Of a DNA stretch of 64,000 nt, positions 57,877 to 64,000 are shown one piece after another. The translations under genes and the position numbers were made by a program. Under the pieces are notes generated by a model, which worked only from the letters and a program-made list of their open reading frames with translations, ran no database searches and was not told where the DNA came from. Within the stretch, counting starts at the first letter, position 1; every line of letters starts with the position of its first letter. The DNA is from Rhodosporidiobolus odoratus (lineage: Eukaryota; Basidiomycota; Microbotryomycetes; Sporidiobolales; Sporidiobolaceae): the NCBI GenBank assembly GCA_034387635.1, contig JAOANU010000029.1, forward strand, positions 1 through 64,000, in the 5' to 3' direction.

Positions 57877-57984
57877 GCCCTTATAGCTCAGTGGCAGAGC
57901 GCGGCACTCGTATCAACACCTGCACATCTTCGAGTGGTGAGTTGTTAGAAATGCCGAGGCCGGGTGTTCAATCCACCCTGGGCA
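57877..57984 (+). pseudogene. tRNA-Thr(CGU)-like pseudogene, array copy 5
   Basis: Same sequence and same acceptor-stem lesion as copy 1. Confidence 0.8.
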
Positions 57985-59598
57985 GTAGCCAAGCGCAGGC
58001 CTGCAAAACCTTTGAATCAATCTCTGTGTATATACTGCTGCGCACTGATAATAGCCCTATACAGGGCGGGTCATATCCTGCAACCAACATTAGCATTGTG
58101 AAGGACTGAAGCATAGTGAGCAATTTTTCTTATCACCCATCTGTCTGCGTTCTACAGTTCTTGAAGGCTCTCAAACAGCAGCATGTCCCTGCCTTCTGTC
58201 TGGTCTGATCTGCGTTTGTCATACTGCAGCAGTCTCCTTGCCTCTGTGACAGGTGCATGAAAGTGGGAGCAAATCCCGGTTAAGAAGGTCACATGGTCAC
58301 ATTTCACAGCCTTGTTGCTCTCTACATGCTGCCAAGCAACAAGCCCAACACCAGCTCTTCAAGCTGGGGAAATGTCCCGTAATGATTCTGGCAGCAGCAA
58401 GATAGAGCTTGACACATTGTCTTGCGGCCACACTTACGGGCTTATCGCTCCTGCGAATGTGCTGCATGACCAGGCACGGCAAGGCTTCAATGCTTCCTAT
58501 CGGCTTACTTGCGCTGAGCTCATAGGTCAGCTGCTAGAGCTAGGGCTGTGGTGCAACCATCAACATCTCTGGGCTGTCATAAGTGCCGCCATGGAATTTT
58601 GCAGTTCAATGTGTACACACTGCCCAGTGATCAACCGGCCCTGGAGGCCACTATGCATGGAGCTGTTATAGGTCAAGCAGATGCTCATTATTGAAGAGCA
58701 AATGAGCATGACAACAACAACATTGGGTGATACCTCGGTAGACAATACAGGCACCCTGGGGAGATGACAGGCAGCAAGTCACACAACCTACCTGACCAGG
58801 ATACATATGTCACACTGGGCACAACTATCACAACGGGCCGGGTGCAAAGTGGTGAACACGTTGGTCTTCAGAGAAGAGGTTGTGTTCATTCACAGCCTTT
58901 GAATCAGCTTCTCAAGCACAGGCAGTGGAGACCTTCTCATACACGATGGCCATGTACGATTGCTGGCCTAGGTTTGGCTCACATCTCCTGCCTAGCTACA
59001 GGTAGATCAGCTTCACCAACAGAGTCATGCTAGGAGACTTAGCAGGTATGTATGTGACAGAATGTGTTTTTCAAGCCATCTCTGCATGCCAATTTCCCTG
59101 ATTCTGAAACTCTCAAAGCTTGTCATACCTGGCATCTACATAGTACAGTGCACCTTTGCAGCACCCAAGGCTTGTACTCTTGCAAAAACCACCTGCAGCT
59201 GTGTGGTGCAAGCCAGGTTAACCTTCTCAGTCAGGGTTCCCTATACTGTCTGTTTGTCCCGTCCTGTCATCTGCCTGTCTCCAGTCCCCCCTGAGCACCA
59301 CAGAGCACTGAGTGGTCCAGCCAGAAAAGCCTTACAGACGGTACATGCATCTTGGCAAGGAACAGCTGAAGGCAGGTTTCATATTGGCTCATTGTAGCAA
59401 GTTCACAGCAGCGCCAGGAGCTCAAGCGTCCTGTACAAGAGGAGACATACCACCTGAGAGCTTCAGGTGACTGACCCACGTCAATAGTGGAGCAAATATA
59501 CAGTGTGTCGGTATGTACTAGCCAATTTACTGCACTTTACACTGCACTACTTTCTGGGTGATCATATAGACAACGCCCAGGTCTTGGTGGCACAGCTA

Positions 59599-59706
59599 GC
59601 CCTTATAGCTCAGTGGCAGAGCGCGGCACTCGTATCAACACCTGCACATCTTCGAGTGGTGAGTTGTTAGAAATGCCGAGGCCGGGTGTTCAATCCACCC
59701 TGGGCA
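59599..59706 (+). pseudogene. tRNA-Thr(CGU)-like pseudogene, array copy 6
   Basis: Same sequence and same acceptor-stem lesion as copy 1. Confidence 0.8.
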
Positions 59707-61320
59707 GTAGCCAAGCGCAGGCCTGCAAAACCTTTGAATCAATCTCTGTGTATATACTGCTGCGCACTGATAATAGCCCTATACAGGGCGGGTCATATCC
59801 TGCAACCAACATTAGCATTGTGAAGGACTGAAGCATAGTGAGCAATTTTTCTTATCACCCATCTGTCTGCGTTCTACAGTTCTTGAAGGCTCTCAAACAG
59901 CAGCATGTCCCTGCCTTCTGTCTGGTCTGATCTGCGTTTGTCATACTGCAGCAGTCTCCTTGCCTCTGTGACAGGTGCATGAAAGTGGGAGCAAATCCCG
60001 GTTAAGAAGGTCACATGGTCACATTTCACAGGCTTGTTGCTCTCTACATGCTGCCAAGCAACAAGCCCAACACCAGCTCTTCAAGCTGGGGAAATGTCCC
60101 GTAATGATTCTGGCAGCAGCAAGATAGAGCTTGACACATTGTCTTGCGGCCACACTTACGGGCTTATCGCTCCTGCAAATGTGCTGCATGACCAGGCACG
60201 GCAAGGCTTCAATGCTTCCTATCGGCTTACTTGCGCTGAGCTCATAGGTCAGCTGCTAGAGCTAGGGCTGTGGTGCAACCATCAACATCTCTGGGCTGTC
60301 ATAAGTGCCGCCATGGAATTTTGCAGTTCAATGTGTACACACTGCCCAGTGATCAACCGGCCCTGGAGGCCACTATGCATGGAGCTGTTATAGGTCAAGC
60401 AGATGCTCATTATTGAAGAGCAAATGAGCATGACAACAACAACATTGGGTGATACCTCGGTAGACAATACAGGCACCCTGGGGAGATGACAGGCAGCAAG
60501 TCACACAGCCTACCTGACCAGGATACATATGTCACACTGGGCACAACTATCACAACGGGCCGGGTGCAAAGTGGTGAACACGTTGGTCTTCAGAGAAGAG
60601 GTTGTGTTCATTCACAGCCTTTGAATCAGCTTCTCAAGCACAGGCAGTGGAGACCTTCTCATACACGATGGCCATGTACGATTGCTGGCCTAGGTTTGGC
60701 TCACATCTCCTGCCTAGCTACAGGTAGATCAGCTTCACCAACAGAGTCATGCTAGGAGACTTAGCAGGTATGTATGTGACAGAATGTGTTTTTCAAGCCA
60801 TCTCTGCATGCCAATTTCCCTGATTCTGAAACTCTCAAAGCTTGTCATACCTGGCATCTACATAGTACAGTGCACCTTTGCAGCACCCAAGGCTTGTACT
60901 CTTGCAAAAACCACCTGCAGCTGTGTGGTGCAAGCCAGGTTAACCTTCTCAGTCAGGGTTCCCTATACTGTCTGTTTGTCCCGTCCTGTCATCTGCCTGT
61001 CTCCAGTCCCCCCTGAGCACCACAGAGCACTGAGTGGTCCAGCCAGAAAAGCCTTACAGACGGTACATGCATCTTGGCAAGGAACAGCTGAAGGCAGGTT
61101 TCATATTGGCTCATTGTAGCAAGTTCACAGCAGCGCCAGGAGCTCAAGCGTCCTGTACAAGAGGAGACATACCACCTGAGAGCTTCAGGTGACTGACCCA
61201 CGTCAATAGTGGAGCAAATATACAGTGTGTCGGTATGTACTAGCCAATTTACTGCACTTTACACTGCACTACTTTCTGGGTGATCATATAGACAACGCCC
61301 AGGTCTTGGTGGCACAGCTA

Positions 61321-61430
61321 GCCCTTATAGCTCAGTGGCAGAGCGCGGCACTCGTATCAACACCTGCACATCTTCGAGTGGTGAGTTGTTAGAAATGCCG
61401 AGGCCGGGTGTTCAATCCACCCTGGGGGCA
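61321..61430 (+). tRNA. tRNA-Thr(CGU), intact, at the end of the array
   Basis: Acceptor GCCCTTA pairs over all seven positions with TGGGGGC (two G-T wobbles), followed by discriminator A. The D stem is GCTC/GAGC, the anticodon stem CGGCA/TGCCG, and the loop CTCGTA gives anticodon CGT (decodes ACG). A 38-nt intron follows position 37. It contains CGAG, complementary to CTCG of the anticodon loop, as usual for nuclear tRNA introns. The variable loop is AGGCC and the T arm GGGTG-TTCAATC-CACCC. The mature length is 72 nt. The 5' flank is array sequence and the 3' flank is unique, with TTTT at 61439-61442. Confidence 0.88.
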
Positions 61431-61438
61431 CTCACATG

Positions 61439-61442
61439 TTTT
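61439..61442 (+). terminator. RNA polymerase III terminator of tRNA-Thr
   Basis: Four T residues eight bases after the discriminator. The six pseudogene copies do not have a T-run at this distance. Confidence 0.65.
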
Positions 61443-61925
61443 GGCATCCAAGGCCCTCCCAGCGGCCCGTCTCCGTCTTTTTGGCAAGTCCAACGCTTCC
61501 TTCCCCTGCTGTTGCACAGGATAATAGCAAGATGCCCTGTGACTACAATGCAGTACCCGCATACTGCAGGCACACCTGCAGCCCTGCTATGCATCTGCCG
61601 TAGTAGTAGAGGCATGTCATGAACCCCTGGGTAGTGGAAGAGCGACAGCAACTACCAGGACAGATTGAGTGGGGTCAGAAGGTGGTAGAGCTGCTGTTGG
61701 GAGCGGGAAAAGCAACAAGTCGCAGCTGAACCCCCTTGACCGTCTCGGTTGACAAGGGTCATGCAAACAGCAGCTCAGCTCGTTTGACCATTGTGTCAGA
61801 TCAAGACTAGCCTGAGTGGTTCATCAAACACTGGGTGCTCAGAAGTGTTGACAAGAGAAGGGAAAGCACGATTAGCGAGACTCGTGGGGGAAGACACGGC
61901 ATGTCTGAGGGTAGCTTAGCAAGCC

Positions 61926-62597
61926 TTGTGTCGACACTTGAGCCTGTGTTGGAGACTCATGAGCTTGACTAAGCTGCTCAGCAAGACAATCGAGACCTTC
62001 GAGGTGCTCCTGCCAGCGGAACAAGCGATGGGCGGCTTCGAGTTTCTGCAGCTCAAGAGGTGTAACGGTACCGTGCTCAGCTTTCTGCTCCATGAGCGCA
62101 GATTAATCAAGCCTGCCAGAGCTGAGTTTGACAAGACCAACGCAGAACCAAGAGGGAGGAGAATCAGTCGTATGCTTCTGGACACCCGTGCAAAGACAAG
62201 GCACAAACTTGCCGAGAACGTCTTGTAGGAGCTTGGCAATCCTGTCAAGGCTGAACAGGCGGCTGAACGCATTTTTGAGACAACAGTGGAGGATGGCAAG
62301 CTTGACTGGAGAAGCATGAAGCGGAAGAGGAACGCCTGTTGGCGGAGTATACTTCTTGCGGAGGGTAGAAGAAGGGAGGCTGGGCAGAGAGAGGAAGTGT
62401 AGGAGGGCAGCACGTTTGTTGACTGTTGTCGAGTCTTTGGACAGAGCGGTGACGCGGGAACACATTGTGAGTAGGCGGTCAGCGCCCCCTTTGGCTTCAC
62501 AAGAGAGAAGTTGAAGACTGTTGGTGATGCAGTTGCAAGGAGCAAAGATGAGAAGGGCTGTCTGTATTTGTATAAGCATATGGTCAGCTACCAGTGA
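61926..62597 (+). pseudogene. Possible decayed reading frame with in-frame TAG stops
   Basis: One + frame reads protein-like text (TIETFEVLLPAEQAMGGFEF, ELGNPVKAEQAAERIFETTV, EDGKLDWRSMKRKRNACWRS, FTREKLKTVGDAVARSKDEK) through three in-frame TAG codons at 62226-62228, 62400-62402 and 62472-62474 to a TGA at 62595-62597. Each TAG could derive from CAG by one C-to-T change. The opposite strand is also open for up to 209 codons, but is Leu/Ser-rich as shadows of Lys/Glu-rich frames usually are. No family is recognised and the coding strand is not certain. Confidence 0.3.
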
Positions 62598-63125
62598 ATG
62601 GTGAATTGACTGTGAGGAAATGGGAATGCAGGTACGAGAATATTTGGCACCTTTCCAGGTGCAAGACAACCGCTCTCGCACCTTGCCTCATCCAGAGCTA
62701 AGTCCCTTTTTCTCTTCCCTCGTCTCTTTCCTTCCTTCCGTCTTACCGTCTTCCCAGGTGTAGGCTCATAATTCCAACCTCTACGGACAAGACCGGTCGA
62801 CCAGGGAGCAGCGGCGAGACGTCATTAATAGAGGTTCTGTACATTGAAGACATTGTCAGTTATGTAGCAGCAAAGGCAGCTTCGAGCAATGCAAGGATAG
62901 AAACCGGACTCAGCTAGTTTGACCCTCTGAAGCTTGTTCAGCTGGCATAGTGCCGTCCCTGGTGGTACTTTGTCTTGCCTATTCCCTCCAAGCTACCAAT
63001 TGTGTCTCCACAGGTAGATTTCTTTTCAGGCTCTGTTCTTGTAGATGCCGCCATCAAGATTCTTTGGCTTCCGGGGCATGGGGCATGGCAAGGGAAGCAG
63101 AGAGCTGATGCCCTCAACCCATCAC

Positions 63126-63155
63126 ATGCCAAGGCCGGGTGTCCAATCCACCCTG
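63126..63155 (+). repeat. Isolated match to the tRNA-like 3' half of the array
   Basis: Thirty bases (atgccaaggccgggtgtcca...) match the anticodon-stem-to-T-arm part of the array tRNA with two mismatches, keeping the B-box. The matching 5' half and acceptor strands are absent, so it is not a tRNA gene. Confidence 0.55.
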
Positions 63156-64000
63156 CGAGCACGCGAAATTTATGCACCTTGCGCAGCTTTGCTGAAAAGC
63201 AGTTACCGGATCATTTCACTGTTGTTACCTTACACTCATATACACCTTCCTATAGAGGTCATGTGATTTTCCACCCTGCAGACAACGTCGTGCCCACGCT
63301 GCAACAGTGACAGTGTCCACAGCTGCGGCAGCGCCCGAACTGTACAATAGCTAAACCTGATTCCGGGCATTTCCGCCCTGACCATTCTGGAAAAGATGCA
63401 TTTACACAAACTTGTATATAGTAAAGGACAAACATTGCAGATGCAGCCACCAGACTAAATACAGCTGCAGGACTGTTTCCAGTCCTCATGCCAGGATCTG
63501 TATCTGGCAGCTTTCTGATTGAGACAGACAAGCACTTGAGAAGTATGGTTGGGCATTTTGTTGACCTGGCTTGAAGCAGACAGTGGCCATTGTTGAAGAA
63601 AATGCTTACTGGACTGTGAAAGTCAAGAATGTCGCTGAGTGAACCAATATTGACTGTAGGAGAGGTCAGGGTCTCAGCAGGTCAGAGGGATGATCCGAGT
63701 GGGCAATAATAGGAGAGTGCAATCGACAAGCGTAACAGTGAATTAACCCTTGTCATGGGTGCTGAAGAAAAGGAAGAAGAAGGAGAATCTACGTGAGTTG
63801 TGTCCAGTTGATCTATAACTCCACACTAGCCTTGCTCCACGATCAACTTGCCTAGGATGAGGTGGCGAGGCTGTGGAGCCAACACTGGCAGAAGATAGAA
63901 GAGAGCCGGAGACAATCAAGGCGAAGGATCTGACATACAGTAGGATATAACAGCCAATGGTGATCCTAGCAAGTGTGCAAGCTAGCCCCCAACATGACCA

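Larger units (their letters stand above)
49885..61430 (+). repeat. Tandem array of a 1.72-kb unit, about 6.7 copies, each with a tRNA-Thr-like sequence
   Basis: A fixed landmark (agatgacaggcagcaagtca) recurs near 50164, 51873, 53594, 55316, 57040, 58761 and 60483, giving periods of 1709, 1721, 1722, 1724, 1721 and 1722 bp. Units are about 99% identical by eye. Segment X (about 1.21 kb, from ggcttcaatgc to the tRNA-like end) occurs seven times. Segment Y (about 0.51 kb, from gtagccaagcg to gcacggcaa) occurs six times, so the order is X-Y repeated and ending in X. The first unit lacks 13 bp near 50352. No protein is likely: the longest shared frames (119 and 111 codons) are broken by single-base indels in units 3 and 5, and there are no terminal repeats, reverse transcriptase or transposase motifs. 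I do not recognise the unit. Confidence 0.95.
61431..64000. other. Right flank without intact genes
   Basis: CpG-poor, TG/CA-rich sequence like the left flank. It contains a possible decayed reading frame (61926-62597) and a short match to the tRNA-like 3' half of the array (63126-63155). No intact gene, tRNA or transposon motif was recognised from 62600 to 64000. Confidence 0.45.

Noticed and set aside
49885..61430. CRISPR-like or satellite-type short repeat array
   Set aside because: The period is about 1.72 kb with no short repeat/spacer pattern, and the genome is clearly eukaryotic.
49885..61430. Retrotransposon or DNA transposon array
   Set aside because: No reverse transcriptase, integrase, RNase H, transposase or helicase motif, no LTR or terminal inverted repeats at unit ends.
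62103..62681. 192- and 209-codon frames on the minus strand
   Set aside because: They overlap each other in two frames and are Leu/Ser/Cys-rich, typical of antisense shadows. No family is recognised.
63045..63161. Complete tRNA gene at the B-box match
   Set aside because: No matching 5' acceptor strand or A box at the right distance, and the best anticodon arm would have a nine-base loop.

Overview
The window looks like nuclear DNA of a basidiomycete yeast, most likely a Rhodotorula/Sporobolomyces-like member of the Microbotryomycetes. This is inferred from dense intron-rich genes with GC-rich coding sequence, mostly short introns with GTNNGT donors and occasional GC donors, a trifunctional fungal FOL1, fungal hybrid histidine kinase and Rav1 families, and two intron-containing tRNA genes. 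No species-level marker is present. LAYOUT: 1-4025 is a gene-free flank ending at a tRNA-Gly(GCC) gene at 4026. From 4466 to 47395 lies a compact block of housekeeping and regulatory genes: NAN1/UTP17 (-), a Cdc7/Cdc15-type septation kinase (+), PUS3/DEG1 (-), LTV1 (+), YIP1 (-), an MFS transporter (-), FOL1 (+), a MYND-finger gene with apparent frameshifts (+), a SUV39/Clr4-like SET-domain methyltransferase (-), a GAF-type hybrid histidine kinase (-), a hypothetical gene (-), a gutted catalase-like pseudogene (-), RAV1 (-) and a small coiled-coil hypothetical (-). From 47396 to the end no convincing intact protein gene is seen. This flank contains a 22-G homopolymer, small inverted repeats, an 11.5 kb tandem array (about 6.7 copies of a 1.72 kb unit) and a degenerate tail. 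FUNCTIONAL THEMES: three genes belong to ribosome and RNA biogenesis (NAN1 in the t-UTP/UTP-A part of the small-subunit processome, LTV1 in 40S maturation, PUS3 in tRNA modification). Others serve the cell cycle, ER-Golgi traffic, folate synthesis, chromatin silencing, two-component signalling and V-ATPase assembly. They are ordinary neighbours rather than a cluster. Divergent pairs share short promoters (NAN1/CDC7 about 230 bp, PUS3/LTV1 about 235 bp, MFS/FOL1 only 91 bp between start codons). THE UNUSUAL PART is the array at 49885-61430. Every unit carries a tRNA-Thr(CGU)-like sequence with a 38-nt intron and intact A and B boxes. In the first six copies the 3' acceptor strand has lost two bases and the 3' flank is array sequence. 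In the seventh, terminal copy the acceptor stem is fully paired and a T-run follows, so it looks like the functional gene. The array therefore ends exactly at a real tRNA gene and appears to have grown from it. Units also share a 29-nt hairpin in which one base pair differs between copies in a compensated (or CpG-deamination-like) manner. I do not recognise this as a described element. All reading was by eye, so exon boundaries other than those stated are approximate.
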